Position numbers and translations under genes: made by a program. The notes below the pieces were generated by a model that was not told the origin of the DNA, did no database searches, and saw only the letters and a program-made list of their open reading frames with translations. From positions 248,036 to 312,035 of the forward strand of contig NZ_JPME01000010.1 of NCBI RefSeq assembly GCF_000732605.1: a stretch of DNA of 64,000 nt, read 5' to 3'. This document shows positions 1 through 8,762 of the stretch, piece after piece; the stretch's first letter is position 1, and each line of letters begins with the position of its first letter. Source of the stretch: Lacrimispora celerecrescens. GTDB taxonomy: Bacteria > Bacillota > Clostridia > Lachnospirales > Lachnospiraceae.

Positions 1-1159
1 GTCCACATCTCACCTTCATACTGCAAGCGATAGCCGCCTCCCTGGTAAGTCCTACGGAGGCGATTTCCGGTTCCGTGTAAATACAGCTCGGCACCACAGG
101 AAGCTTTACAAACATACCGTTTGGTACCACCGAAAGTCGAATGGTATGTTCGACTCCTGCAATCTTTTCTATTACATAGGTTCCCTGTGCGGCCGCCACA
201 TGGGCAAGCTTGGTTTCAGCTGCCACATCACCGATGGCATAAATCCCAGGCTCACTGGTCATAAATTCCGAATCCACTTTCAGATGACCATGTTCCATCT
301 CAAGGCTCACATCCTGTCCCATCAGTCCATCCAGATAAGGAGCCCGCCCTGCTGCCATAAGGATCTGTCCGGAGCGGATGGTTTGTTCCTCTCCATTTAC
401 CTCATAGATGCATGTTAATCCCTGATTGGATTCCTCTCTGATTTCCTTAACCTTTGCCCTGCAATGGATCGTGATTCCTTTTCTTTTAAGCTCGTCTTCC
501 AGAGCTTGGGAGACTTCAGTATCCATAGGTCCTAATAAGTGGTCTTTATTCTCCAATATAGTTACATGGGAACAGAGGGCACTGAAAATAGTGGCAAATT
601 CCACTCCGATCACCCCGCCTCCGATGATCGTAAGGCGATCGTAATTCCATGTGTCAGAAGCTAACAGTCGGTCACTGGTCAACACCCCGGGAAGGTCTGC
701 TCCCGGAATCTTTAGCATCACCGGTTTTGCCCCAGTGGCAATGATGATGTGATCTGCCTCATAATAATCCTTGCCGTCCAGACCGTTCACTTCTATGGTT
801 CGTCCCCGGCGTATGGTGGCAGTTCCGCTAATGACGGCTACACCTGCTGCTTTAACTAGCTCATCCACTTCCTTTCGGTACGCTTTTACAGAACGTTTTT
901 TATAATTCTGCATCTTTTTAAAATCAAATGATATAAAATCTGTGGATACCCCGAATTCATCGCTATTTTGAAGAGCTTCAAATATACTGGAGGCGTGTAG
1001 CAAGGCCTTTGTAGGAATGCAGCCTTTGTTAATACAGGTTCCTCCCAGTCTTTCCTTCTCAACAATGGCGGTCCTAAGTCCCAGACCGGCGGCTTTTAAA
1101 GCAGCTGTATATCCGCCCGGCCCTCCGCCGATCACAAGAAGATCATAATGTTCTGCCAT
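1..1159 (-). CDS. lpdA: dihydrolipoyl dehydrogenase (E3), 3' end outside the window
   Basis: Flavoprotein disulfide reductase that reoxidises protein-bound dihydrolipoamide with NAD+ in 2-oxoacid dehydrogenase or glycine cleavage complexes. The protein starts MAEHYDLLVIGGGPGGYTAA, a Rossmann FAD-binding GxGxxG. The redox-active cysteines follow in GGTCINKGCIPTK, then a second nucleotide-binding site IIGGGVIGVEFA and the FAD-contacting AIGDVA segment. The C-terminal dimerisation domain with the catalytic His-Glu lies outside the window. ATG at 1159 follows an AGGAGG-like site and lies just after the stop of the upstream HAD gene, so the two are probably co-transcribed. Family assignment is firm; which complex it serves cannot be told here. 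Confidence 0.9.
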   Translation of the reverse strand, partial: MAEHYDLLVIGGGPGGYTAALKAAGLGLRTAIVEKERLGGTCINKGCIPTKALLHASSIFEALQNSDEFGVSTDFISFDFKKMQNYKKRSVKAYRKEVDELVKAAGVAVISGTATIRRGRTIEVNGLDGKDYYEADHIIIATGAKPVMLKIPGADLPGVLTSDRLLASDTWNYDRLTIIGGGVIGVEFATIFSALCSHVTILENKDHLLGPMDTEVSQALEDELKRKGITIHCRAKVKEIREESNQGLTCIYEVNGEEQTIRSGQILMAAGRAPYLDGLMGQDVSLEMEHGHLKVDSEFMTSEPGIYAIGDVAAETKLAHVAAAQGTYVIEKIAGVEHTIRLSVVPNGMFVKLPVVPSCIYTEPEIASVGLTREAAIACSMKVRCG

Positions 1160-1160
1160 T

Positions 1161-1952
1161 TCAGTCCTCCTGCCGGATCATTCCAAAATGCAGGCAGGCC
1201 TTTTTAATTCCCTCTTGATCAATAGGATCCGTAACGTAATCAGCTGCCTTTTTTAATTCAGTCATGGCGTTTCCCATGGCAATTCCCTTGCCTGCTATTT
1301 TAATGATATCGTAGTCATTCATGCTGTCTCCAAAGGCTATTGTTTCTGTAAGAGGTATTTTCAAATAGTCGCAGAGTCTTATCAGTCCCATAGCTTTTGA
1401 AGCCTTCCGTTCCACCACATCTGCTCCCCGTTTATCAGCAAACATATGCACATGGATATCCGGGAATTGCTCCTCCATGGCTTTTGCACCAGCCTCATCT
1501 CCGATATAGGCCATAGTTCTCACTTCCAGCTCCACAAGCTTTCCTGGATCTTCAAATCTTCTGCCGCATTCTCCCCAAAGCGTTGCATCATGCCTTTTTA
1601 CCACCTCAGGATTAACATAATAATCCCATTCTCCAACAGTAGTTCCAACGCTGTAAGGAGTTTTCTCCGCATAGGCTAGAATCTCTTTCAGCAGAACCTT
1701 ATCAAAAGTATGTTCATAAATGACCTGGTCTCCCACAGTCACCTTCGTCCCATTGAGATGGATGATCGCATCTGGCCTTACCTCATCCCGAATGGCTGTG
1801 CTGAAAATAGAATCCATGTCTCTGCCTGTTGCCAGTACGATGGTATAATTTTCTCTCAATTTTTCTATAGTTTCCAAGGCACTTGCAGGAATTGTCCAGT
1901 CTTTATGGTCCAGAAGTGTCATATCTACATCAAAGCTTACAATTGGCTTCAT
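1161..1952 (-). CDS. Cof-type HAD-superfamily phosphatase
   Basis: A 263-residue haloacid dehalogenase-type hydrolase, probably a sugar-phosphate or phosphorylated cofactor phosphatase. HAD motif I is FDVDMTLLD near the N-terminus, with the nucleophile Asp and the general acid Asp two residues later. Motif II is VLATGR, the conserved Lys lies in the RKASKAMG region, and motif IV is FGDSMNDYDII. The length and C2 cap order (YidA/Cof type) are normal. The stop is one base from the start of the downstream lipoamide dehydrogenase, suggesting an operon. Substrate cannot be predicted from sequence. Confidence 0.88.
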   Translation of the reverse strand: MKPIVSFDVDMTLLDHKDWTIPASALETIEKLRENYTIVLATGRDMDSIFSTAIRDEVRPDAIIHLNGTKVTVGDQVIYEHTFDKVLLKEILAYAEKTPYSVGTTVGEWDYYVNPEVVKRHDATLWGECGRRFEDPGKLVELEVRTMAYIGDEAGAKAMEEQFPDIHVHMFADKRGADVVERKASKAMGLIRLCDYLKIPLTETIAFGDSMNDYDIIKIAGKGIAMGNAMTELKKAADYVTDPIDQEGIKKACLHFGMIRQED

Positions 1953-2081
1953 CTATCTTCACCTATTTTTCTTCCTAAATAATCGTCTCCTTACCATAAT
2001 ATATTAAATTTGAAAATTTTTCAAGAAATATACTTTACCAATTGGAAACTTTCTGCTATAATACCATATGTGTTAAGAAAA

Positions 2082-2155
2082 CGGAGTATGGCGTAGCTTG
2101 GTAGCGCGCTCGGCTGGGGGCCGAGAGGTCGCAGGTTCAAATCCTGTTACTCCGA
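2082..2155 (+). tRNA. tRNA-Pro (anticodon GGG)
   Basis: Complete cloverleaf: acceptor CGGAGTA pairs with TACTCCG, D arm GCGT/GCGC, anticodon stem CTCGG/CCGAG with loop CTGGGGG (anticodon GGG, reads CCC), T arm GCAGG-TTCAAAT-CCTGT, discriminator A. CCA is not encoded. An integrase remnant begins just downstream, so this tRNA 3' end is the likely old attachment site of a mobile element. Confidence 0.93.
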
Positions 2156-2165
2156 TTGTTTGTGA

Positions 2166-2206
2166 TGTGCTGGAAGCCTTAATTTACTAAGCTTCCAGCA
2201 TTTTTT
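2166..2206 (+). terminator. rho-independent terminator after tRNA-Pro
   Basis: Stem TGCTGGAAGC / GCTTCCAGCA with a short A/T loop followed by TTTTTT. It also overlaps the 3' end of the integrase remnant on the other strand. Confidence 0.75.
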
Positions 2207-2630
2207 CTTTCATATAATTAGCTTCTGTTTTTGAAGACACTTGAAGACAATCCTTATTTGCGTGTAAAATAGACAAGTTTTTCACTTTTCTTTGTGTTTC
2301 ACTTTCTCGATATGGATTATAAATATACTTCAATGTTGTCGATGTCATAGTATGTCCAAGCCATCTTCTTATTTCCTCTAGTGTCCAACCCATTGCATCC
2401 ATTCTACTCGCGACGGTTCTCCGTATGCAATGAGAACGCTTCATGTTATCAGAATCTTTCCAGCCAAGAGTGATCTCAGCTTTTTCTAGACGATGAACAA
2501 AAACCATTTTATCAGATCTTGTTCCGTCTTCTTTGATAAATACAAATTCAGATAGCACCTTACTATTGCGGCGTATTCTTTTGAAAATCTCAATAACCTC
2601 ATCACTTAGATTTAGCTCGCGATATCCAGC
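2187..2630 (-). pseudogene. tyrosine-recombinase (phage/ICE integrase) C-terminal remnant
   Basis: Only the catalytic C-terminal part of a tyrosine integrase remains. The HxxR box is seen as HCIRRTVASRM, followed by WLGH and then the nucleophile Tyr in TTLKYIYNP. The frame is open upstream only to a stop near 2630, so the N-terminal arm-binding domain and the first catalytic Arg are missing. GTG at 2558 is the first possible start in the open part, but homology continues before it (GYRELNLSDEV), which argues for truncation. The gene points toward tRNA-Pro and ends about 30 bases from it, the usual arrangement for an element integrated in a tRNA. Confidence 0.82.
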
Positions 2631-2874
2631 TTACGAATCCGCTTTAACATATTCAACTACAGCACCAGAACTATCTTCCATTCTCTGAATGAACACAGTT
2701 TCGTTTTGCCAATTAAAATCTGACCTGATGCCGTAAGGTGTGAAGATGTACAAGCCGCAGGCACATGCACATGCAATGTGCGGTAGTACCTCGCAGCAGA
2801 TTACGGCATGTTGCCATGGGCATAGTAAAGGCGAGACATAGTGCTGCCGCACCCACTGTGAATAATTTTCTCAT
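2631..2874 (-). pseudogene. small secreted protein, frameshifted remnant
   Basis: An ATG at 2874 behind GGAGG opens a typical signal peptide (MRKLFTV, GAAALCLAF, then MPMA). This frame then runs into nonsense and stops after about 50 codons. An overlapping frame continues as an acidic mature domain ending DSSGAVVEYVKADS at 2631. One frameshift joining the two gives a secreted protein of about 80 residues. No family is recognised. The signal peptide start resembles that of the intact Cys-rich secreted protein at 16682-17056 (MRKL...), but the mature parts differ. Confidence 0.45.
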
Positions 2875-3005
2875 TACAATCCTCCAAATTTATTATTTGA
2901 AGGATACCGGTATCCTTATCTATGTAAACTGTGTCTGCGCAAACACAGAGTTTTTTTAAGATAGTCAAGTAAGCTAAGTAAATCATCAAAAATTGTTATG
3001 TCATT

Positions 3006-3320
3006 TTAACCACTATAAACACATGTCTTGAACTCTAATGATTTACACTTTATCAACAATAGCTTAAGTTCAGCTAAATTTTGGTCACCGCCCATAAAGC
3101 AAACACAGGTGACCAATCCTTTATATTGCATAAGTATTTGTTCAATCTCTTCCGATATATATTCTCCTGTATATTCTCCTGTATATTCCCATAAATACTG
3201 ACTGTGGCAACCCCTACATTTATAGGGGCAACCACTAATGTTAAATATTAACGATGTCTCATTTGGAACTTCTTGAAATGTCACAGCGTATCCAGTATAT
3301 TTAAGAGGTAATGTTTCCAT
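3006..3320 (-). pseudogene. nrdG: anaerobic RNR-activating radical SAM protein NrdG, truncated
   Basis: Radical SAM activase that installs the glycyl radical on NrdD. The N-terminal half is present: METLPLKYTGYAVTFQEVP, then the 4Fe-4S motif CPYKCRGCHS (CxxxCxxC), then CFMGGDQN matching the family GG(D/E) loop. It stops after FKTCVYSG, where family members continue for about 50-70 residues, so it is truncated. The start at 3320 overlaps the end of the nrdD remnant by 20 bases, as expected for an nrdDG operon. No nrdG lies next to the intact nrdD at 21902-23974. Confidence 0.75.
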
Positions 3321-3667
3321 AAAATCTTTTTCCTTCTTCCTTGATTCTTTCAAATGAGAACTTGGAAACTCGCTTTAGATATCCAATTATTCTCGTTATC
3401 CAGTCGACATTTTCACTACCGCATTTTTGACATTTTTTCGTATAATGTTTACTTATATATCCACAATCGTTGCAGATGGTATTTGGGATATTGAAAGTGA
3501 AATACGAGCAACCTGTTTTAATTGCCGTCATTAGAAGATTAGTATACTGTTCTTTTGTTAGATGCTCATCAAGATTGCAATGAAGAGCAGATCCGCCATC
3601 TAAATACCTTGTAAGCTTTTTCCCATGTAGGATAAATTTATCAATTACATTACACGATGACGGTATC
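3301..3667 (-). pseudogene. nrdD: anaerobic ribonucleoside-triphosphate reductase NrdD, C-terminal remnant
   Basis: The open frame encodes only the last 120 or so residues of NrdD. It reads CNVIDKFILHGKKLTRYLDG, then LDEHLTKEQY, then FNIPNTICNDCG with a C-x2-C and CQKCGSENVD zinc site, then the glycyl radical loop RIIGYLKRVSKFS. The catalytic domain is absent and the frame closes near 3667. It belongs to a different NrdD lineage from the full-length one at 21902 (RIAGYYRPV loop), so it probably came with the mobile element. Confidence 0.8.
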
Positions 3668-3674
3668 TAAAAAG

Positions 3675-3716
3675 TATGGGCAAAGCTGTTTTTAAATAGC
3701 TGTTGCCCATTTTTTA
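3675..3716 (+). terminator. terminator-like hairpin
   Basis: ATGGGCA(AC)AGCT-type inverted repeat (ATGGGCAAAGCT ... AGCTGTTGCCCAT) followed by T6. It sits at the border between the nrdD remnant and the first duplicated block. Confidence 0.5.
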
Positions 3717-3810
3717 CTGTATAAAAGTACTCTTTCATCAGGTTATGGTATGTAATTAGAGTAGCAAGACAAGTAATAGCGACTGACAAAGATTCGAATA
3801 GCTTACAGTT
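3711..3810. repeat. about 100-bp repeat, copy A (copy B at 9936-10036)
   Basis: The stretch starting TTTTTACTGTATAAAAGTAC and ending at GCTTACAGTT recurs at 9936-10036 in the same orientation with only a few substitutions. No reading frame is seen. Each copy precedes a copy of the longer duplicated block with the Cys/Lys/Glu-repeat gene, so both are parts of one old duplication. Confidence 0.8.
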
Positions 3811-4055
3811 ATATATCAGCTATATTTAACATGCTTTATGGAAACTTTAGGTTCAGAGTAGAGAGTGAGAGTCACTATTAAAAAATGATGCATATAATAT
3901 ATTGTACAAATTATTTATTTCTATAAATCACTCCTACTAAACGGGCACCGATAATTCGAATTGGGGCCCATTTTTCTGCTCATACTCAAAATTCACACCC
4001 CGCCTACTTGTCCCATATAATATTGTGTAGTAAGTTATGAAAGGAGTGAAAATAT

Positions 4056-4340
4056 ATGAGTAGTGATAGATGTAAATGTTTTGAAAAGCACGAACCTAAA
4101 CGCGAATGTGAATGCAAGCCAAAACGTAAATGCGAATGCAAACCTAAATGCGAATGCAAGCCTAAATGTGAATGCAAAATAAAATGGGAATGCAAACCCA
4201 AGTGTGAATGTGAATGCAAACACGAATGCAAGCCAAAATGTGAATGCGAACGCGAACACAAATATGAATACGAGAAGGAATACGAAGAAGAATACGAGAA
4301 GGAATACGAATACGAATGCGATTGTGAGCATGACTGGTAA
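4056..4340 (+). CDS. Cys/Lys/Glu-repeat protein, copy A (candidate spore-surface protein)
   Basis: A 94-residue protein built almost only from C, E, K, P and aromatic residues: MSSDRCKCFEKHEPKRECEC, then many CKPKCECKPK-type repeats, then an EYEKEYEEEYEKEYEYE tail and a terminal CDCEHDW. Cysteines recur every second to fourth residue. ATG at 4056 follows AAAGGAGTG with good spacing. There is no signal peptide or membrane segment. No family is recognised. Very Cys-rich repetitive proteins are common in Clostridial spore coats and exosporia as cross-linkers, and that is my inference here. The copy at 10459-10719 keeps the same frame despite repeat-number change, which supports it as a real gene. 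Confidence 0.75.
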   Translation: MSSDRCKCFEKHEPKRECECKPKRKCECKPKCECKPKCECKIKWECKPKCECECKHECKPKCECEREHKYEYEKEYEEEYEKEYEYECDCEHDW

Positions 4341-4422
4341 AAACTAGAAATAAAGTTATCTACCGGAGTGGCTTAAAAAACAGCTGCTAAAATGCAGATG
4401 GAAAGAAACGTATGCGACGTAG

Positions 4423-4456
4423 GGGCGGGCTTCGGTATTCCGGGCCCGCCTTTATA
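4423..4456 (+). terminator. terminator of repeat protein A
   Basis: GGGCGGGC-TTCGGTATTCCG-GGCCCGCC hairpin followed by TTTATAT. Near-identical to 10801-10832 and similar in sequence to hairpins at 14969, 33231 and 34704. Confidence 0.8.
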
Positions 4457-4483
4457 TAGTTCTTTATCTGTCTTTATGGACAC

Positions 4484-5767
4484 TTAAAACTTCTGGATGT
4501 AGTATTGAGTATTAATAATGAGCCACAATTGTGTATCGAATTTCATAACGTTCCAAAAAGATAAACCCTGGAGATTATATTCTTCTGCAAGTCCAGCCCT
4601 TGCGTCAAAACTTCTTGCATCTTTAAACCATACTACATGTAGAATCCCATCAATATCTGTATAGTAGAAATATGGTGATTGTGCTGCTTCATTAAATTGT
4701 ATTGGTATACCGTTATCCGCTGCAAGTTGTACTGCACTATTATTAGATATTACAACAGCTTCAGTGGCACCAGGAACATAAGGAAGTGTCCAATCATAAC
4801 CAAGTGTGGTGATACCTAGAAAAATTTTTTCAGGGGGAATAATACTAACTGCATAATTTAACAATTCTCTTATGACATTAATCGGGTGAATTGCATTTGG
4901 ATAACTGTAAGTCCTAGCCCATTCATAAGAAGAAAACATAATTCCATCCACAAATTCAGCTAATTTAGAATAGTCTATATTTACAATGCTAACATTTGGA
5001 GTGTCAATATTCGTAATCGGTGTTATAGTAATTACTACCCTGAAACCTTCTGAATGAAGAATTGAAGCAGCCTTTTTCAAAAATTCTGCAAAGCTATTTA
5101 TATTCTCATTGGTGATGGTTTCGGCATATATGTTTATACCGTAAAAGCCTTTCTCTTTCAATATCTGAAGAGCATTATAAATAAGCCTATTTTGCACAGA
5201 AGGATTATTTAAAATAATATTTGTCACTTCACGGCTGACTATTCCTTCTTCCGTAATAGTGGAAACAAACATCATTGGCGCAGTACCATAAGTTTTAGCC
5301 AGTTGGATAAGTTCAGTGTCGTCAGCCCGGCTAATAATTTCACCTTCACTTGTAGCCCTATAATTAAATATGGCCAGATAAGATAAAAATGGAAGTGTTT
5401 TTATTAAAACAGATTTATCTATATAAGGAAAGATATAACCGCTAGTAGCAATTGTCCTTGTTTTATTCGTTTGATAGCTTATAACGATGGATTCACCGAC
5501 ATACAAAATTTCTCTATCGGAAAGATAGGGATTATTTCTTAATATTTCCATTGGTGTAACACCATGCTGCACTGCAATACTCTCTAAAGTATCGCCGCTC
5601 TGAACGGTATAGAGCGTTTCAGGTTGAACAATCACTATAGTCTGGCCTACTGCCAGGTTGGCAGGGTTAATAATTCCGTTTTCAAATATTAATCTGTCAA
5701 CAGGAATTTTATAATACTCTGATATTGTAAAGATGGTTTCACCGGGCTGGACAACATGTATGACCAT
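4484..5767 (-). CDS. LysM-GH18 spore cortex/germination hydrolase-like protein, copy A
   Basis: A 427-residue protein of the YaaH/SleL type. Two N-terminal LysM repeats (VVQPGETIFTISEYYKIPVD and YTVQSGDTLESIAVQHGVTP) would bind peptidoglycan. A glycoside hydrolase 18 domain from about residue 110 to the C-terminus would act on N-acetylglucosamine links of spore cortex. In place of the canonical GH18 DxxDxDxE strand, the equivalent region reads GFYGINIYAE, so the catalytic acid may be the Glu of that segment or activity may be lost. ATG at 5767 is chosen over TTG at 5779 because it follows TTGAGG. About 85 percent identical by eye to the copy at 33397-34680, including upstream bases. Confidence 0.85.
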   Translation of the reverse strand: MVIHVVQPGETIFTISEYYKIPVDRLIFENGIINPANLAVGQTIVIVQPETLYTVQSGDTLESIAVQHGVTPMEILRNNPYLSDREILYVGESIVISYQTNKTRTIATSGYIFPYIDKSVLIKTLPFLSYLAIFNYRATSEGEIISRADDTELIQLAKTYGTAPMMFVSTITEEGIVSREVTNIILNNPSVQNRLIYNALQILKEKGFYGINIYAETITNENINSFAEFLKKAASILHSEGFRVVITITPITNIDTPNVSIVNIDYSKLAEFVDGIMFSSYEWARTYSYPNAIHPINVIRELLNYAVSIIPPEKIFLGITTLGYDWTLPYVPGATEAVVISNNSAVQLAADNGIPIQFNEAAQSPYFYYTDIDGILHVVWFKDARSFDARAGLAEEYNLQGLSFWNVMKFDTQLWLIINTQYYIQKF

Positions 5768-6094
5768 GGCTACCCTCAAATGATCTTATTAATTTAATTA
5801 TATGTTTATATTACGTGTTCATAACATATAGTGTAGATATTAATAATAATCTTAGGCGGTAAGTTGTTAGGTAGTTGCGATAGGCTGGTATCCGTATTCC
5901 GGGTATGTTTCTCTTGAAAATGAAAACACCCATCGACTAATTCGACAGGCGTTTCAAACAAGGGGTCTCTATGAATAATTATCTATGAATTATGTCGTAG
6001 GTCATTTTATCTTATACATTAAAGCAACGACATGCCTTGTGACTACATTTTGAATTTTATGATTTATTTAGTCGAGAAGAATCATTGCCTCGAT
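5768..6094. other. gap between LysM-GH18 gene and ligase remnant
   Basis: Holds the short conserved upstream of the LysM-GH18 gene (TAATAAGATCATTTGAGG, shared with the second copy at 33370). Nothing else that I can support. Confidence 0.5.
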
Positions 6095-6921
6095 TTATAT
6101 TTTACATTCTTCAGGTAATTTGTCGTCTCGCACACTTTTAAGCGTCGGTTGGCGTATACCCTCTTTTTCAGAAGGCATATATTCGATAGTACATACCATT
6201 GGTTCAATCCATATTGCATCGGCATAACCCTTCAAGTTATATGGGACAACTGGAAAATCTCATGCCGTGTTGTTTGAGCTTCGAGATACTTACTCCGAGA
6301 GAAACATGATTCGTGATAATAAACTCATCATTGTCATTATATTTCGCTAGAGTCAGGGTGGTCATACTGTTTTTGTTGAACATATAACCAATGCAGATAA
6401 AGTCTTCCTCATTGAGTATTTTAATCTTCTTCCAATCTTTCGATCTCTTACCGAACCAATATAGGCTTTGCTTCTTTTTCCCAACGACACCTTCTAAGCC
6501 AGTTACCTCTGCAAATTTGTACATCGCAATTCCATTGGTTTCAATGTATCTAGATTTTGACAATATATCACTTTCATTTATTACTTCATCTAACAACTTT
6601 TTACGCTCCATCAACGGCAACAGTTAAAACCGTCCTCCTTTGTACTTCGTAGAAATCCGGTTTTCCGTTGATCAATACATTAAGTTCACCGTCAAGTATG
6701 CATTTGCATAGGCAGTTCTCATGCAATGATTCTAATTCGGGGAATCTTGGTAAAAGGCTCATATTTCGCTTATTTCTCAGATCAGTAGAGTGATTATCAA
6801 TATATGCAATACACCTGATTCCGTCAAACTTTAGTTCAAAAATAGAATCCACATCATCATACGGGTCAACTCTTTCTGAAATAAGCATAGGACTTATATT
6901 CTTGCTATCAAATATATCCAT
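6095..6921 (-). pseudogene. ligD: ATP-dependent DNA ligase (LigD-type) remnant
   Basis: Degraded paralogue of the intact ligase at 14045-14968. The N-terminus is recognisable (MDIFDSKNISPMLISERVDP, FELKFDGIRCIAYID with the adenylated Lys). The frame then breaks near 6620 and resumes as PLMERKKLLDEVINESDIL and GVVGKKKQSLYWFGKRSKDW. It breaks again near 6240 and ends in another frame as EYMPSEKEGIRQP and VRDDKLPEECKI. A stretch of about 30 codons is missing around 6610. At least two frameshifts and one deletion make it non-functional. Confidence 0.88.
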
Positions 6922-7205
6922 TATGCCAGACCTTTGTTTCCTTTTGCCATTTCAACGGTCTTTTTCATTGCTTCCATCAAGTCGATAATATTATTTGGAC
7001 TCTCTTTATCAACATTAACAATCTCTTTACCAGCAATTTTTCTCTCGATAGCTTGACGCAATTTCACCTGGTACTCATCATGATAAATAGCTGGATCAAA
7101 CGCTGATGTCATTGAATCGATTATAATTTTTGCCATATCTACTTCTGGCTTTGAAACCTCTGGTTTAGTTGTAGCTACTGGCACGGCTTGTATTTCAGAT
7201 TGTTA
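6921..7205 (-). pseudogene. ku: Ku C-terminal remnant
   Basis: Encodes EIQAVPVATTKPEVSKPEVD, then MAKIIIDSMTSAFDPAIYHD, then the C-terminal NNIIDLMEAMKKTVEMAKG, matching the end of the intact Ku at 13269-14045. It shares the one-base TAATG junction with the ligase remnant, so this was once the same ku-ligD operon on the minus strand. Everything before the C-terminal third is missing and is replaced by an inverted piece of Ku. Confidence 0.88.
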
Positions 7206-7217
7206 AAAGAGGATTTT

Positions 7218-7368
7218 TGCAATTTTTACAGAAGATGAGCTAGATAAAATAAAAACCAAATAAGATAAGACTATACACATAGAGCATTTTGCAAAGATGT
7301 CTGATGTGGATCAAATTTATTATGAAAAAAATTATTATGAGTGCCAGAACCAGGAGCCGAGAAAGCTT
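7218..7368 (+). pseudogene. Ku internal fragment, inverted relative to the rest of the remnant
   Basis: On the plus strand it reads FTEDELDKIKTK-stop-DKTIHIEHFAKMSDVDQIY and YYEKNYYE, collinear with the intact Ku around residues 75-120, with one in-frame stop and a frameshift at its end. It lies back to back with the minus-strand Ku C-terminus, which shows a local inversion. Confidence 0.85.
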
Positions 7369-7369
7369 A

Positions 7370-7840
7370 CTGATATCATCTACTGCTCGATCTAACCGCT
7401 CCTGCTTCTCATAATCCATATCATCAAATAGGTTGAGCTGTCTTGTTTCTTCGGTTACTACTTGACTTATATCTTCTGTTTTGCCGAATAACGACTCTGT
7501 TCCGGTCATATCTACAAACGCTTCATCGATGGAGTACAGCTCTACAGTGGGGCCATATTCCTTTAAAATATTCATAAACGCTTTTGATGACTTCTGATAT
7601 AGTTTGTAATTTGGTGGCACAAGCACAAGATCAGGGCACTTTCTTAGCGCTTCTGGTACGGATTCACCTGTCTTAATATTATACTTCTTTGCCGGTATAC
7701 TTTTCGCAAGTATAATACCATGTCTCTTTGTAACGTCACCACCAACCGCTGACGGTATATCACGTAGATCTAAATTCCCACCCAAATGATGTATTCGATA
7801 GACTGTTTCCCAACTCAAAAAAGCAGAGTTTGGCTTTAGT
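7370..7840 (-). pseudogene. Y-family DNA polymerase (UmuC/DinB-like) remnant with internal deletion
   Basis: Reads NSAFLSWETVYRIHHLGG, then DIPSAVGGDVTKRHGIILAK, YNIKTGESVPEALRKCPDL, VPPNYKLYQKSSKAF and the palm motif YSIDEAFVDMTG with the catalytic SIDE. It then jumps from the palm directly to a C-terminal segment TRQLNLFDDMDYEKQERLDR, so roughly 250 codons have been deleted. The first residues, including the first metal-ligand Asp, are also lost. At about 7370 it runs into the inverted Ku piece. Confidence 0.85.
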
Positions 7841-8158
7841 GTTGTCCTAGATATAACTTTCTTCTAATCTCCTGTTATTTCACGTTCATATTGTGTATTT
7901 AGTAAATTATATAGTCTTGCTCGTCTACTACGAATTGGTACATTTTCTGATTCCCTAAATGACAGTCTCCCTTAGTGCTTAACCTCACTCTCAACACTTT
8001 GCTGGTACCTGATATTCGTCAGTTGTACATGATTCAATTCCTCATTCGGTTCAATCCATAATCCCTCGTCCTAGAAACAACACCTTTCGGCATTATCTTC
8101 ATATTATAATAATGGGAAACAAAGTTTTCCTAGTGTTGGAATACAGGAGCAAATCAAT
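7841..8158. other. gap upstream of ymaF-like gene
   Basis: No gene supported. Minus-strand bases around 8060-8070 read GLWIEPNEELN, which weakly resembles the WIEP segment of the ligase remnant, but the match is too short to call. Confidence 0.3.
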
Positions 8159-8530
8159 ATGGATAACTATAAACAAGATTGGTTTAAAGAATGTTGTGAT
8201 TGTCATAATAAGCGACAGACACATGTTCATGAAGTTCAAGGCAGCGTAGAGATAGCAGAACGCGAAGAAGATCCACATAATCATCGTTTTGCTACGGTTT
8301 CAGGTGAAGCAATTCCTGTTGGTAAGAACCACTTTCATGAAGTAAAATTTAGAACAGATTTTTATGAAAATCATTTTCATGAATTTCATGGCAAAACATC
8401 GCTTGCAATTCCTGTTGGGGGAGACAGACATGTTCATTTTCTGGAATCCGTAACAGAAGTTAGCGATGGTCACGTTCATGACTTTAGAGTGGCCACCTTG
8501 ATTGATGATCCTATCGGTGAAGAAGCCTAA
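8159..8530 (+). CDS. YmaF-family His-rich protein
   Basis: A 123-residue soluble protein with repeated His pairs: THVHEVQGSVEIAEREEDPH, NHRFATVSGEAIPVG, NHFHEVKF, NHFHEFHGKTSLAIPVG, RHVHFLESVTEVSDGHVHDF. This pattern of H-x-H motifs spaced by about 20-25 residues is that of the YmaF family, which has no settled function. Two early Cys pairs (ECCDC) and the His pairs suggest metal binding. It is one of the few intact genes of the decayed region. The ATG lies after GGAGC with acceptable spacing. Confidence 0.8.
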   Translation: MDNYKQDWFKECCDCHNKRQTHVHEVQGSVEIAEREEDPHNHRFATVSGEAIPVGKNHFHEVKFRTDFYENHFHEFHGKTSLAIPVGGDRHVHFLESVTEVSDGHVHDFRVATLIDDPIGEEA

Positions 8531-8535
8531 AATAA

Positions 8536-8584
8536 TGTCCACCACACTTCAAGCTGCTTAAATTTCGTTTGAGGTGTGGTGGTT
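8536..8584 (+). terminator. terminator after ymaF-like gene
   Basis: CCACCACACTTCAA / TTGAGGTGTGGTGG stem followed by TTTATA. Confidence 0.75.
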
Positions 8585-8762
8585 TATACTATGTTTACCA
8601 CCTGTCTTAACCAGCCTTCTTAATACTCTATATCAATAAATTTCATTATTCGTTTCTTGACATTTAGCACATATTAAATTTTTTAATTTTTCAGTCAATA
8701 AATCATTGGCACTGGCATATGATATCGGTAGAATAATAAAGAGATTTCAAAGGAGATTTCTT

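Larger units (their letters stand above)
3822..4456 (+). repeat. duplicated block A (copy B at 10233-10832)
   Basis: From TATATTTAACATGCTTT through a GGGCACCGATAATTCGAATT element, the ribosome binding site, the Cys/Lys/Glu-repeat gene and its GC-rich terminator, the sequence is near-identical to 10233-10832 apart from small indels. The 245-base leader before the gene (3811-4055) holds no other frame that can be supported. Confidence 0.85.

Noticed and set aside
4004-4331. Minus-strand open frames with LHSHLGLHSH and FAFTFWLAF repeats (also 10407-10686)
   Set aside because: Antisense shadows of the Cys/Lys/Glu-repeat genes; no start signals.
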